Source: an uncultured Clostridia bacterium (GTDB lineage: Bacteria; Bacillota; Clostridia; Oscillospirales; Acutalibacteraceae). From it: 64,000 nt of DNA. The stretch lies in assembly GCA_947631855.1 (NCBI GenBank), contig CANRMX010000001.1, positions 1-64,000 on the forward strand, in the 5' to 3' direction. Shown here piece by piece: positions 8,996 through 17,845 of this stretch. Under the pieces are notes generated by a model. It was not told where the DNA came from. It did no database searches and saw only the letters and a program-made list of their open reading frames with translations. Both the position numbers and the translations under genes were made by a program. Position 1 is the first letter of the stretch, and each line of letters opens with the position of its first letter.

Positions 8996-9024
8996 AGTAT
9001 ACCGCAGAAACCGGGATTTTTCAA
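8996..9024 (-). promoter_or_regulatory. Promoter of the SUV3-like helicase
   Basis: On the minus strand, TTGAAA (9024-9019) and TATACT (9001-8996) have a 17-base spacer. It lies back to back with the lactonase promoter. Confidence 0.7.
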
Positions 9025-9043
9025 CGGGGATTTTCCTATGGGT

Positions 9044-9072
9044 TTGTGTTTTGGGCCGGGGTGTGGTACAAT
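9044..9072 (+). promoter_or_regulatory. Promoter of the lactonase gene
   Basis: TTGTGT (9044-9049) and TACAAT (9067-9072), preceded by TGG as an extended -10, are spaced by 17 bases. Confidence 0.65.
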
Positions 9073-9108
9073 CAGAAAAACAGAAAAAACGAGCAAGGAG
9101 TGAGCAGG

Positions 9109-10170
9109 ATGCGTTGGATGCTCTATGTGGGCGGCTATACCCGGGCGGGGCGTGCGGGGCTCTATCAGCTGGCGATGGACGCCGAAACCGGGGCGCTGGA
9201 CATCGTGGCCGCCTATCCCGGGACCGACCCCAGTTTTCTGGCCCTCTCCCACAGCGGCGAGACCCTCTACGCCGTGCAGGAATACCCGCTGGGCAGGGAG
9301 ACCGTGGGCCGGGTGCAGGCGTGGCGGGTGCTGCCGGGCGGCGGGCTGGAATTTATCAATCAGCGGGAGACCGGCGGGGGATTCCCCTGCCACCTGGCGG
9401 TGGACGGGGACGACCGCTTCCTCTACTGCGCGAACTATCAGGACGGCTCCGCGCCGGTATTCGCCCTGGAGCCGGACGGCGCTCTGGGCGGGCAGACCGC
9501 TTTCCTCAGGCACTTGGGGCAGGGCCCGGACCGCGACCGGCAGGAATGCGCCCACGTCCACTGCGTCCGCTTCACCCCCGACGGGCGGTTCATCGCCGTG
9601 TGCGACCTGGGGCTGGATCGGGTGAGCCTGCTGCCCTTCGATCCCAATCTGGGCTGGGGAGAAGAAGCTGCTTTCGTCAATTGCCCGCCGGGCGCCGGGG
9701 CAAGGCACATCGCCTTTTCGCCCTGCGGACGCTTCGCGTATCTGGTCTGCGAGATGGGCGGGCTGGTGGAGGTCTATCGGTACGCCGCGGGCAGGCTGGA
9801 ATGGCTGCAGCAGGCGGCCACGCTGCCGGAAAACTTCACGGGGGAGAACACGGCAGCGGCGCTGAAGCTCTCGCCGAACGGGCGGCAGCTGACCGTGAGC
9901 AACCGGGGCCACGATTCCCTGTGCACCTTCGATGTGGGGGAGGACGGCCGGCTTTCCAACCGGCGGTTCGTCTCCAGCGGCGGCAGCTGTCCCAGAGATT
10001 TCGCCTACACCGCCGATGGGCGCTTCCTGCTGGCGGCCAACCAGGAGGGCGGCGGCCTGCGGGTGTTCGCGGTCTCGGCGCAGGGCAATCTCACCCCCAC
10101 CGGGCAGGGAGCCGATCTGCCCCATCCATCCTGCGTTCTGCTGGCGGACAAACCTTTGACATCGGCGTGA
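9109..10170 (+). CDS. Lactonase family protein (6-phosphogluconolactonase type)
   Basis: This is a 353-residue cytoplasmic seven-bladed beta-propeller of the YbhE/Pgl lactonase family, which in enterobacteria hydrolyses 6-phosphogluconolactone. The start MRWMLYVGGYT and repeated blade patterns such as DDRFLYCANY, ECAHVHCVRFTPDGRF and PCGRFAYLVCE are characteristic. The start ATG 9109 has AAGGAG eight bases upstream; an open frame extends far upstream but has no similarity. It is followed after 43 bases by the GH2 gene, whose promoter overlaps its 3-prime end. The substrate in this organism is not proven, because homologues act on other sugar lactones. Confidence 0.85.
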   Translation: MRWMLYVGGYTRAGRAGLYQLAMDAETGALDIVAAYPGTDPSFLALSHSGETLYAVQEYPLGRETVGRVQAWRVLPGGGLEFINQRETGGGFPCHLAVDGDDRFLYCANYQDGSAPVFALEPDGALGGQTAFLRHLGQGPDRDRQECAHVHCVRFTPDGRFIAVCDLGLDRVSLLPFDPNLGWGEEAAFVNCPPGAGARHIAFSPCGRFAYLVCEMGGLVEVYRYAAGRLEWLQQAATLPENFTGENTAAALKLSPNGRQLTVSNRGHDSLCTFDVGEDGRLSNRRFVSSGGSCPRDFAYTADGRFLLAANQEGGGLRVFAVSAQGNLTPTGQGADLPHPSCVLLADKPLTSA

Positions 10171-10184
10171 AAAAGCGGTAGTAT
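10156..10184 (+). promoter_or_regulatory. Promoter of the GH2 gene
   Basis: TTGACA (10156-10161) and TAGTAT (10179-10184) are spaced by 17 bases, partly inside the lactonase coding end. The GH2 gene and the chromate transporters may therefore be transcribed separately from the lactonase. Confidence 0.65.
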
Positions 10185-10213
10185 AGGGGAAGAAACCGAG
10201 AGGAGGACTTGTC

Positions 10214-12412
10214 ATGAGAAAGATCATCCCTTTGACCGAGCACTGGAAGTTCATCCGCGCGGATGCGGGCCCCGTGGAGCCTGGGGAGGCCAAGCCCATC
10301 CGGATGCCCCACACCTGGAACGCCCAGGACGGCCAGGACGGCGGCAACGACTATTACCGGGGCGCCTGCTGGTATTACTGCGCCCTGCCGGCGCTGAAGC
10401 TGGCGGCGGGAGAGCGGGCGTATCTCTCCTTTGAGGGAGCGGCCATGACCGCCGAAGTCTGGATGAACGGGGAAAAGCTGGCGGAGCACCGGGGCGGATA
10501 TGCCACCTTCCGGGTGGATATCACCGAAGCCCTGGCCAAAGGCGGCGCGCTGGCGGTCTCCGTGGACAACAGCGCCAATGGGGAAGTGTACCCCCAGATG
10601 GCGGACTTCACCTTCTATGGCGGGCTCTACCGCCCGGTGAGCCTGATCGTCGTGCCGGAGGCGCACTTTGCGCTGGAGCATTGCGGCGGCCCGGGGATCA
10701 GGATCACCCCCACGGTGGAAGATGGCTGTGCCGACGTGGCGCTGACCGCCTGGGTCACCGGCGGCGAATCCGTGGCCTTTACGGTGGACGGGATGCGGGT
10801 GCTTGCGCCGGTGGCGGAGGGCAAAGCCGAGGCCCATTTGAGCCTGGAGCACTGCCACCTTTGGGACGGTCTCAACGACCCCTACCTCTACACTGTGCAG
10901 GCGGAGCTGCTTGCCGGCGGTGCGGCGGTGGATGTTCTCTCCGCCCGGTTCGGCTGCCGCAGCTTCTCCGTGGACCCGGAAAAGGGTTTCTTCCTCAACG
11001 GCCGCAGCTATCCTTTGCGGGGCGTGGCGAAGCACCAGGACCGGGAGGCCGTGGGCAGTGCGGTGACGCCGGAAATGCTGCGGGAGGACGCCATGCTGAT
11101 CCGAGACATGGGCGCGAATTTCGTGCGCCTGGCCCACTACCAACACCCCCAGGCGTTCTATGATCTCTGCGACGAGCTGGGGTTGATCGTGTGGGCGGAG
11201 ATCCCCTACATCACTGTGCACATGGATGCCGGCGAGGCCAACACCCTCTCCCAGATGGAGGAGCTGATCGTCCAGAACTATAACCATCCCTCCATCGTGT
11301 GCTGGGGCCTTTCCAACGAGATCACCTTCGGCGGGCCCATCACCCCGGCGCTGCTGGAAAATCACAAAAAGCTCAACGACCTGTGCCACCGGCTGGACCC
11401 CACCCGGCCCACCGCCATGGCCCATGTTTCCATGCAGGCCATCGACGGCCCGGTGCTGGATATCGCCGACCTCAACGCCTATAACCTGTATTTCGGCTGG
11501 TATGGCGGGGAGCTTGCCCAGAACGAGGAATTCTTCGACACCTTCCATGCCCGGTACCCGGAGAAGCCCATCGGGCTTTCGGAATACGGCGCGGACGCCA
11601 ATCTCCAGTTCCAGACCGCCGATCCCCAGCGCAGCGACTACACCGAACAGTATCAGGCGGTGTATCACGAGCACATTCTGGCGATGCTCCCTGAGCGGCC
11701 CTATATCTGGATGACCAGCGTGTGGAATATGTTCGATTTCGCCGCCGACGGCCGGGACGAGGGCGGCGCCCACGGGCGCAACCAGAAGGGGCTGGTCACC
11801 TTTGACCGGAAGATCCGCAAGGACGCGTACTACCTCTACAAGGCCTATTGGAGCCGGGAGCCCTTTGTGCACCTCTGCTCCCGGCGGTATGTGGACCGCC
11901 CCGAGGACGTGACGGAGATCAAGGTCTACACCAACCTGCCCAAGGTGACCCTCTACTGCGACGGCAGCCCGGTGGCCGAACAGACCGGGGACAAGATTTT
12001 CACCTTTAAGCTGCCCATCACCGGGGACCACGGGATCATCGCCGTGGCGGGCGACCAGACCGATGAGATCCGCATCCGCCATGTGAAAGCGCCCAACCCG
12101 GCCTACGCCATGCAGGGCCGAAAGGTGCGCAACTGGCTGCTGCCGAAAATCGAGGGCTGCTTCACCCTGGACGACAAGCTGGAGGACGTGTACAAATCCC
12201 CCGAAGCCAGCGCCCTGCTGGAGAAGCTGATGGAGAAGGCCCGGGCCGCCCGGGGCGACGTGGCCAAGGGCGCACAGGACAATCCCATGGTGCGGCAGAT
12301 GATGGCCCGCACCACCTTGTCCGCCATGCTGGTGCAGGCAGGGGACAGCATCGCCGATGAGGAGGCAACCGCCTTTGTGGAGGCGGTGACAAAAATCAAA
12401 AAGCCCCAATGA
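10214..12412 (+). CDS. Glycoside hydrolase family 2 enzyme
   Basis: This is a 732-residue GH2 enzyme without a signal peptide, so it acts on sugars already inside the cell. The order is a jelly-roll sugar-binding domain (1-170), an Ig-like domain (about 170-260), a TIM barrel (260-560) and a C-terminal extension with an Ig-like fold. Catalytic residues visible are the acid/base Glu369 in GLSNEITF and the nucleophile Glu457 in LSEYGAD. Family members are beta-galactosidases, beta-glucuronidases or beta-mannosidases; the exact specificity cannot be read here. The start ATG 10214 has AGGAGG ten bases upstream. Its stop overlaps the next start (ATGA). Confidence 0.85.
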   Translation: MRKIIPLTEHWKFIRADAGPVEPGEAKPIRMPHTWNAQDGQDGGNDYYRGACWYYCALPALKLAAGERAYLSFEGAAMTAEVWMNGEKLAEHRGGYATFRVDITEALAKGGALAVSVDNSANGEVYPQMADFTFYGGLYRPVSLIVVPEAHFALEHCGGPGIRITPTVEDGCADVALTAWVTGGESVAFTVDGMRVLAPVAEGKAEAHLSLEHCHLWDGLNDPYLYTVQAELLAGGAAVDVLSARFGCRSFSVDPEKGFFLNGRSYPLRGVAKHQDREAVGSAVTPEMLREDAMLIRDMGANFVRLAHYQHPQAFYDLCDELGLIVWAEIPYITVHMDAGEANTLSQMEELIVQNYNHPSIVCWGLSNEITFGGPITPALLENHKKLNDLCHRLDPTRPTAMAHVSMQAIDGPVLDIADLNAYNLYFGWYGGELAQNEEFFDTFHARYPEKPIGLSEYGADANLQFQTADPQRSDYTEQYQAVYHEHILAMLPERPYIWMTSVWNMFDFAADGRDEGGAHGRNQKGLVTFDRKIRKDAYYLYKAYWSREPFVHLCSRRYVDRPEDVTEIKVYTNLPKVTLYCDGSPVAEQTGDKIFTFKLPITGDHGIIAVAGDQTDEIRIRHVKAPNPAYAMQGRKVRNWLLPKIEGCFTLDDKLEDVYKSPEASALLEKLMEKARAARGDVAKGAQDNPMVRQMMARTTLSAMLVQAGDSIADEEATAFVEAVTKIKKPQ

Positions 12413-12975
12413 GCGGCAAAAAGCCCTACGGGCAGCTGTTTTTCTCCATGCTGCGGCTGAGCGCCTGCACCTTCGGCGGCGGGTTTGTGATCATCCCCCT
12501 GATGCGCAAGCGCTTCGTGCAGGAGCTGGGCTGGCTGGAGGAGCAGGAGATGCTGGACCTCACGGCCATTGCCCAATCCTCGCCGGGCGCAGTGGCGGTG
12601 AACGCGGCGATCCTGGTGGGGTATCGGGTGGCGGGCCCGGCGGGAGCGGCGCTGGCGATCCTGGGCTCGGTGCTGCCGCCGCTGGTGATCATCAGCGTGA
12701 TCTCCCTGTTCTATCGGGCGTTTCGCAGCAACTCCATCGTCAACTTCGCCATGATGGGCCTGCTGGCCGGCGTGGCGGCGGTGATTTTGGACGTGGTGGC
12801 GACGCTGGCCCAGGGCATCTTCCGGCAGAAGCGGCTGCTGCCCGTGGTGGTGCTGCTGGCGGCGTTTATCGCGGTGCGCTTTTTCTCGGTGAACATCGTT
12901 TTGGTGATCCTGCTCTGCGGCGCAGTGGGCGCGGCGGACACCCTTTGGCGGGGCCGGAAGGAGGCGGAAAAGTGA
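12409..12975 (+). CDS. chrA: Chromate transporter family, first half
   Basis: This is a 188-residue membrane protein of the CHR family (PF02417). The N-terminal FGGGFVIIPLMRKRFV and the AQSSPGAVAVNAA motif (usually 'TPGPxAxN') mark one CHR half-domain. It has about six hydrophobic segments. Short CHR proteins work as heterologous pairs, here with the next gene, equivalent to the two halves of long ChrA. Family members export chromate, but in anaerobic Clostridia the true substrate anion is unknown. Translation is coupled to the GH2 gene by ATGA overlap. Confidence 0.85.
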   Translation: MSGKKPYGQLFFSMLRLSACTFGGGFVIIPLMRKRFVQELGWLEEQEMLDLTAIAQSSPGAVAVNAAILVGYRVAGPAGAALAILGSVLPPLVIISVISLFYRAFRSNSIVNFAMMGLLAGVAAVILDVVATLAQGIFRQKRLLPVVVLLAAFIAVRFFSVNIVLVILLCGAVGAADTLWRGRKEAEK

Positions 12976-13538
12976 TCTATCTGGAGCTTTTCTGGGCCTT
13001 CGTACAGATCGGGCTGTTCAGCATCGGCGGCGGATACGCGGCCATGCCGCTGATCCAGCAGCAGGTGGTGGACGTCCATCCCTGGCTCACCATGACCCAG
13101 TTCGCGGACGTGATGGCCATTGCGGAGATGACCCCGGGGCCCGTGGCCATCAACTCCGCCACCTTTGTGGGGATTCAGGTGGGCGGCTTGCCGGGGGCGC
13201 TGGTCGCCACCGCCGGGTGCGTGCTGCCCGCCTGCGTGATCGTGCTGACGCTGGCCTGGGTGTATTACCGCTTCCGGGGACTGACGCTGGTGCAGGGGAT
13301 TTTGGCTGCGCTGCGGCCTGCAGTGGTGGCGATGATCGCCTCGGCGGGCTTGTCGCTGCTGATCCTGGCCGTGTACGGGCAGCGCACGCTCCCGGCCGAT
13401 CTCACCGCCATCGACTGGGTGGCGGCGGCGATCTTCCTGACGGCGCTGGTGGTGCTGCGAAAGTGGAAAGTCAACCCGCTTTACATCATGGGCGGCTCCG
13501 CCGCAGCGGGCGTGCTGCTCTATCTGGTGTGCGGGTAA
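12972..13538 (+). CDS. chrA: Chromate transporter family, second half
   Basis: This is a 188-residue partner of the preceding CHR protein. The motifs IGLFSIGGGYAAMPLIQQQVV and EMTPGPVAINSATFVG are textbook CHR signatures. I start it at GTG 12972, which overlaps the previous stop as GTGA and has AAGGAGG nine bases upstream; an in-frame start at 12945 would place extra residues with no family match. A strong terminator follows. Confidence 0.87.
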   Translation: MIYLELFWAFVQIGLFSIGGGYAAMPLIQQQVVDVHPWLTMTQFADVMAIAEMTPGPVAINSATFVGIQVGGLPGALVATAGCVLPACVIVLTLAWVYYRFRGLTLVQGILAALRPAVVAMIASAGLSLLILAVYGQRTLPADLTAIDWVAAAIFLTALVVLRKWKVNPLYIMGGSAAAGVLLYLVCG

Positions 13539-13584
13539 GGAATCGTAAGACCGTATAGCTTTACAAGGTGCTTTGGCATAAAGA

Positions 13585-13617
13585 AAATCTCCCTCACGAT
13601 TTGTGGGGGAGATTTTT
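13585..13617 (+). terminator. Terminator after the chromate transporter pair
   Basis: AAATCTCCCTCAC (13585-13597) pairs with GTGGGGGAGATTT (13603-13615) and ends in a T-run. It may also serve larC on the other strand, as the A-run on the left side gives T in that direction. Confidence 0.85.
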
Positions 13618-13634
13618 TGTATAGGCGCCGCCAC

Positions 13635-14897
13635 TTATCCGAGGAGCTTTCTGGCCTCCTCCAGGCTCACGCCCTGCTCCCGGGCGACACGGGCCAGATC
13701 GTCGTACTCCACCTTTTCCCGGGTCACGCCATAGTCCGAGGAGAGCTTTCGGCGCACCGCGCCGTAGGGAGTCTCCGTGGTCTCCTCCCGGCGATCCAGC
13801 ACCCACCGGCTCAGGGTGGATTCCCGCACACCGAGGGTGGTGGTGTGCCGGAAGAGCAGCGCCACCAGCTTTTCCCGATCCTGCTCCCGGCACAGCACCT
13901 GCAGCAGGATACCCGGCCGGGATTTCTTCATCCCAATGGGAAGGGTGTACACGTCCAGAGCGCCCGCCGCCAGCAGCTGCTCCATGGCGAATCCGACAGC
14001 TTCCCCGGTCATATCGTCCAGATTGCAGGAAAGCTCCACTACCGCATCCCCGGACGCGCCGCTTTCACCCAGCATGGCCCGCACGCAGTTGGCCGCAGGC
14101 AAATCCTTTTTCCCCATACCGTAGCCGATGGCGGTGGGCTTCATCACGGGCATGGCCCCGAACCGGGTGGCGAAATGCTTCAGCAGCGCAGCGCCGGTGG
14201 GGGTGCACAGCTCGCCCTGGATGCTGCCGCCATAGATGGGCGCATCCCGCAGGATGAAAGCCGTGGCGGGAGCGGGCACCGGCAAAATCCCATGGGCACA
14301 GTGGACATGGCCGCTGCCCACATGGATGGGGGAAACCACCACCTCGTCGGGGGACAACCGATCCATCAGCAGGCAGACGGCGGCCACGTCCGCCACTGCG
14401 TCCAACGTGCCCACCTCGTGGAAGTGGATCTCCTCCACCGGCGCACCGTGAGCATGGCTTTCCGCTTCGGCGATCAGTCCATAGACGGCCAGCACATCGT
14501 TTTTCACCTTTTCCGATACCGCCAGATGGGAAACAATGTGTTCGATGTCGTGCATCCCGCTGTGGTGATGGGCATGGGTGTGCGTGTGCTCATGAGAATG
14601 CTCATGCTCATGCTCATGCTCATGTTCATGATCATGTTCGTGCTCGTGATCGTGCTCGTGGGCGTGGCCCAGAGAGACATCCAGAGATTCTTCCTCCTGG
14701 CCGTCCACGGTGACGGCGATGTGGGTGCCGGTGATGCCGCACTTGACGGCGGGTTCCCGGGCGATCCGCACGCCGGGCAGGCCCAGGGCATTGAGCTCCC
14801 GGATAAAGGCGTCGGGGTCGGGCAGCAGTTCGATGAGGGCGGCGGTGAGCATATCGCCGGCGGCGCCCATCCCGCAATCCAGATAAAGGGTTTTCAT
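13635..14897 (-). CDS. larC: Nickel-pincer cofactor synthase LarC
   Basis: This is a 420-residue LarC, which inserts nickel into the dithiolated pyridinium mononucleotide to complete the nickel-pincer nucleotide cofactor used by lactate racemase LarA and relatives. The start MKTLYLDCGMGAAGDM is the family signature. An extremely His/Glu/Asp-rich loop at about residues 78-108 (DNA 14570-14665) is a nickel-binding stretch. In Lactobacillus larC is expressed through a frameshift as LarC1/LarC2; here the whole protein is one open frame. Start 14897 is supported by AGGAGG nine bases upstream. No larA, larB or larE lies in the window. Its leader contains an intrinsic terminator, so conditional read-through is likely. 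Confidence 0.9.
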   Translation of the reverse strand: MKTLYLDCGMGAAGDMLTAALIELLPDPDAFIRELNALGLPGVRIAREPAVKCGITGTHIAVTVDGQEEESLDVSLGHAHEHDHEHEHDHEHEHEHEHEHSHEHTHTHAHHHSGMHDIEHIVSHLAVSEKVKNDVLAVYGLIAEAESHAHGAPVEEIHFHEVGTLDAVADVAAVCLLMDRLSPDEVVVSPIHVGSGHVHCAHGILPVPAPATAFILRDAPIYGGSIQGELCTPTGAALLKHFATRFGAMPVMKPTAIGYGMGKKDLPAANCVRAMLGESGASGDAVVELSCNLDDMTGEAVGFAMEQLLAAGALDVYTLPIGMKKSRPGILLQVLCREQDREKLVALLFRHTTTLGVRESTLSRWVLDRREETTETPYGAVRRKLSSDYGVTREKVEYDDLARVAREQGVSLEEARKLLG

Positions 14898-14918
14898 GGT
14901 GGGATTCCTCCTGACAGT

Positions 14919-14961
14919 AAAAAATAAAGGCACACGATCTCCCGTGGGAGAAGGGTGCCTT
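14919..14961 (-). terminator. Terminator inside the larC leader
   Basis: On the minus strand, AAGGCAC pairs with GTGCCTT (arms 14955-14961 and 14927-14933), enclosing TCTCCC-AC-GGGAGA. A run TATTTTTT follows (14926-14919). It lies only about 20 bases before the larC start codon and downstream of a good promoter, which is an attenuator arrangement. Confidence 0.75.
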
Positions 14962-15026
14962 CGTGACACGTTTCAGGGCAGGGCAAGGGTCGGGCAGGGC
15001 GCTTCGGCGCCCCATTTGCTGATAAC

Positions 15027-15055
15027 AGTTTACCACAGGCGCGGGGGGTTGTCAA
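15027..15055 (-). promoter_or_regulatory. Promoter of larC
   Basis: On the minus strand, TTGACA (15055-15050) and TAAACT (15032-15027) have a 17-base spacer. The predicted leader of about 120 bases contains GGGCGC-CGAA-GCGCCC, two copies of GCCCTGCCC-like sequence and the terminator at 14919-14961. Confidence 0.75.
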
Positions 15056-15069
15056 TTCCCCCACGCAAA

Positions 15070-15108
15070 AAGCCCTCTCGCGTGCTGCGAAAGGGCTTTC
15101 GGTTTTGC
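15070..15108 (-). terminator. Terminator of hydF and the hyd operon
   Basis: On the minus strand, AAAGCCCTTTCGC and its near complement form a stem with an AGCA loop, followed by TTTTTGC. It separates hydF from the larC promoter. Confidence 0.8.
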
Positions 15109-15120
15109 TTGGCAGGGCGC

Positions 15121-16326
15121 TCAGTCCAGCAGCTGCAAGATCTCCGGGAAGGGCTGCAGGCTGCGCTTTAAGATGCCGTGCATCTGGGCGATGGCCACAC
15201 CGTAGTTCACCATGGGCACGCCCTGCTCCACGGCCTTGGCGATGCGGTGGCCCATCTCCTTCTCGTTGAGCATGCACCCGCCGCAGTGCACCACCAGCTT
15301 GTAGGGCGTGAGGTCTTCCGGGAATTCGCCGCCGGAGGTGAAGGTGTACTGGGGCTTGGCGTGGGAGAATTTCTCGATCCACCCGGGCAGCTTCACCGTG
15401 CCGATGTCGTTGCACTGACGGTGGTGGGTGCATCCCTCGCAGATCAGCACCCGGTCGCCGTCCTGCAGCTTCGAGAGCTGGGCAGCGCCCCGCACCAGCG
15501 TGGGCAGGTCGCCCTTATACCGGGCAAACAGGATGGAGAAGGAGGTGAGGAGCACCCCTTCCGGCGTGTCCTTTGCCACGCGGCCAAAGGCCTGGGAATC
15601 GGTGATGACCAGCTTGGGCGGCTGCTTCAGGGCGGCCAGGGTGGCGGAAAGCTCCGTATCCTGACAGGCGGCGAAGAAGCAGTGGTTGTCCAGCAGCTCC
15701 CGCATGGTCTGCTGCTGGGGCAAAATCAGCCTGCCCTTGGGCGCGGATTCGTCCACCGGGATCACCAGCACCGCCAGCTCGCCGGGGCTGAGCAGATTGG
15801 AAACGATGTGCTTTTGATTCCCCGCGCCCTTGGCGAAAGCCCCCAGCTTTTCCTTGAGCTCAAAAATCCCTTCGCCGGTGACGGCGCTGACATAGAGCTG
15901 ATGGTCGCCGGGCGCGGGGCGGTCATCCAGCAGATCGGCCTTGGTGAGGGCCACCAGGTAGGGCAGCTTCCGCTCCTCAAAGAGGGCCAGCAGCTCCCGG
16001 TCCTCCTGGGAAAGGCCCAGGGCGGCGTCGGCCACCAGCACGGCGATATCGGTCTGGCGCAGGGCCTGCCGGGCCTTCTCCACCCGAAGCCTGCCCAGCT
16101 CGCCCTCGTCGTCCAAGCCGGGCGTGTCGATGATCACCACCGGGCCGATGGGCAGCAGCTCCATGGCTTTTTTTACGGGATCGGTGGTGGTGCCCTTCAC
16201 GGGAGAGACCACCGCCAGCGACTGGCCGGTGACGGCGTTCACCAGGCTGGACTTGCCGGCGTTGCGCATCCCGAAGAAGCCGATGTGTACCCGTTCGGCA
16301 GAGACGGTGGCGTTGAGATCGGGCAT
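15121..16326 (-). CDS. hydF: FeFe-hydrogenase H-cluster maturation GTPase HydF
   Basis: This is a 401-residue HydF, the scaffold on which the [2Fe] subcluster is assembled before delivery to apo-hydrogenase. The N-terminal GTPase domain shows the P-loop GMRNAGKSS, DTPGLDDEGE and TKAD. The C-terminal domain has the cluster ligands in CEGCTHHRQC and HCGGCM. AAGGAGG precedes ATG 16326 by seven bases. It is the last gene of the maturation operon, 46 bases after hydG, followed by a terminator. The hydrogenase structural gene is not in the window. Confidence 0.93.
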   Translation of the reverse strand: MPDLNATVSAERVHIGFFGMRNAGKSSLVNAVTGQSLAVVSPVKGTTTDPVKKAMELLPIGPVVIIDTPGLDDEGELGRLRVEKARQALRQTDIAVLVADAALGLSQEDRELLALFEERKLPYLVALTKADLLDDRPAPGDHQLYVSAVTGEGIFELKEKLGAFAKGAGNQKHIVSNLLSPGELAVLVIPVDESAPKGRLILPQQQTMRELLDNHCFFAACQDTELSATLAALKQPPKLVITDSQAFGRVAKDTPEGVLLTSFSILFARYKGDLPTLVRGAAQLSKLQDGDRVLICEGCTHHRQCNDIGTVKLPGWIEKFSHAKPQYTFTSGGEFPEDLTPYKLVVHCGGCMLNEKEMGHRIAKAVEQGVPMVNYGVAIAQMHGILKRSLQPFPEILQLLD

Positions 16327-16372
16327 AACGATGCCTCCTTTGCGTGTCTAAAAGTGCGGTGCTCGATGGGCG

Positions 16373-17821
16373 TTAGAACCGGAAATCTCTGCGATTGGAG
16401 CTGCGGATGGCCTCGATGTTCTCCCGGGCGATGCCGCGCACCTTCTCGTTGGGAATTTTCTCCAGCTCCTCGGCGATCATCTTGTAGCCGGTGGCCTTGG
16501 TCTCGGGGGAGGCGTAATCCTCCAGATACTCCGCCAGCGTCATCAGGGCGTTGGGGTGGCAGCAGTTGAGGATCTGCCCGTTCTTGCACAGGGACATGAA
16601 GCGGTCGCCGGTGCGGCCCTCCCGATAACAGGCGGTGCAGAAGGACGGAATGTGGCCGTTATCCATCAGCCACTTCACCACCTCGTCCAGGGTGCGCTGG
16701 TCGGAGACATCGAACTGCTCGGTGTCGTGGGGACGCTCGACCTCGGTGTAACCGCCCACGGAGGTGCGGGAGCCGCCGCTGACCTGGGAGATGCCCAGCC
16801 GCAGCAGCTTTTGGCGGGTGGCCTCGGTCTCCCGGGTGGAGATGATCATGCCGGTGTAGGGCACGGCCAGCCGGATGCAGGCGGTGATCTTGGCGAAGGT
16901 GTCGTCGTCGATGCCGTTGTCGAAGTCATCGGGGTCGATATCGTCGGCGCGCTTGAGGCGAGGCACGCTGATGGTGTGGGGCCCCACGCCGTGGACGGCC
17001 TCCAGGTGCTCGGCGTGCATGATCAGCCCGGCGAACTCATACTTGTACAGCTCCAGCCCGAACAGCACCCCCAGGCCCACGTCGTCGATGCCGCCCTCCA
17101 TGGCGCGATCCATGGCCTCGGTGTGGTAGTCGTAATCGTGCTTGGGGCCGGTGGGATGGAGCTTGAGATAGCTCTCCTTGTGGTAGGTCTCCTGGAACAG
17201 GATATAGGTGCCGATGCCGGCCTCCTTGAGCTTGCGGTAATTCTCCACGGTGGTGGCGGCGATGTTCACGTTCACCCGGCGGATATCGCCGTTCTTGTGG
17301 TGGACGGAGTAGATGGTCTTGATGCAATCCAGAATATACTCGATGGGGTTATTCACCGGGTCCTCGCCGGCCTCGATGGCCAGCCGCTTGTGGCCCATAT
17401 CCTGCAGGGCGATGACCTCGGCCTTGACCTCCTCCTGGGTGAGCTTTTTGCGCACGATGTGCTTGTTGATGTGGTGATAGGGGCAGTAGACACAGCCGTT
17501 GACGCAGTAATTGGACAGGTACAGCGGCGCGAAGATGACGATGCGGTTGCCGTAGAAGGCCAGCTTGATCTCCTCGGCGATCTGGTACATCTTCTCGATC
17601 TTCTTGGGGATCTCGCAGGCCAGCAGCACCGAAGCCTCCCGGTGGGTCAGGCCGGCGCAGACGCAGCCCGTGGCGGTCTTTTGGGGCCGGGCCTTTTCCA
17701 GGATCTGGTCGATGAGTTCCACGTTGTTCTTGTTGGCCTCGGCGTATTCCAGGGTGGCGCGAATCTCCGCGTCGTTGATGAATTCCTCAGCCTTCAGTGA
17801 TTTCGGATCGTAGATTGCCAT
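16373..17821 (-). CDS. hydG: FeFe-hydrogenase maturase HydG (radical SAM tyrosine lyase)
   Basis: This is a 482-residue radical SAM enzyme that splits tyrosine to p-cresol and makes the CO and CN- ligands of the H-cluster. The radical SAM CX3CX2C motif is in CVNGCVYCPYHH. The second, C-terminal cluster uses CTACYREGRTGDRFM...C, the HydG hallmark that distinguishes it from ThiH. Length matches the family. GGGAGG lies eight bases before ATG 17821. It sits 24 bases downstream of hydE. Confidence 0.95.
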   Translation of the reverse strand: MAIYDPKSLKAEEFINDAEIRATLEYAEANKNNVELIDQILEKARPQKTATGCVCAGLTHREASVLLACEIPKKIEKMYQIAEEIKLAFYGNRIVIFAPLYLSNYCVNGCVYCPYHHINKHIVRKKLTQEEVKAEVIALQDMGHKRLAIEAGEDPVNNPIEYILDCIKTIYSVHHKNGDIRRVNVNIAATTVENYRKLKEAGIGTYILFQETYHKESYLKLHPTGPKHDYDYHTEAMDRAMEGGIDDVGLGVLFGLELYKYEFAGLIMHAEHLEAVHGVGPHTISVPRLKRADDIDPDDFDNGIDDDTFAKITACIRLAVPYTGMIISTRETEATRQKLLRLGISQVSGGSRTSVGGYTEVERPHDTEQFDVSDQRTLDEVVKWLMDNGHIPSFCTACYREGRTGDRFMSLCKNGQILNCCHPNALMTLAEYLEDYASPETKATGYKMIAEELEKIPNEKVRGIARENIEAIRSSNRRDFRF

Positions 17822-17845
17822 GATTTTTTCCTCCCAAAATTTTTC

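Noticed and set aside
6720-10181. Plus-strand open frame of 1153 codons across the helicase and lactonase
   Set aside because: It is antisense to the helicase and then out of frame with the lactonase, with biased Gly/Gln/Arg composition and no domain similarity.
13585-13617. CRISPR-like or repeat interpretation of the hairpin after the chromate transporters
   Set aside because: It is a single stem with a T-run, fully explained as a terminator; no spaced direct repeats occur anywhere in the window.
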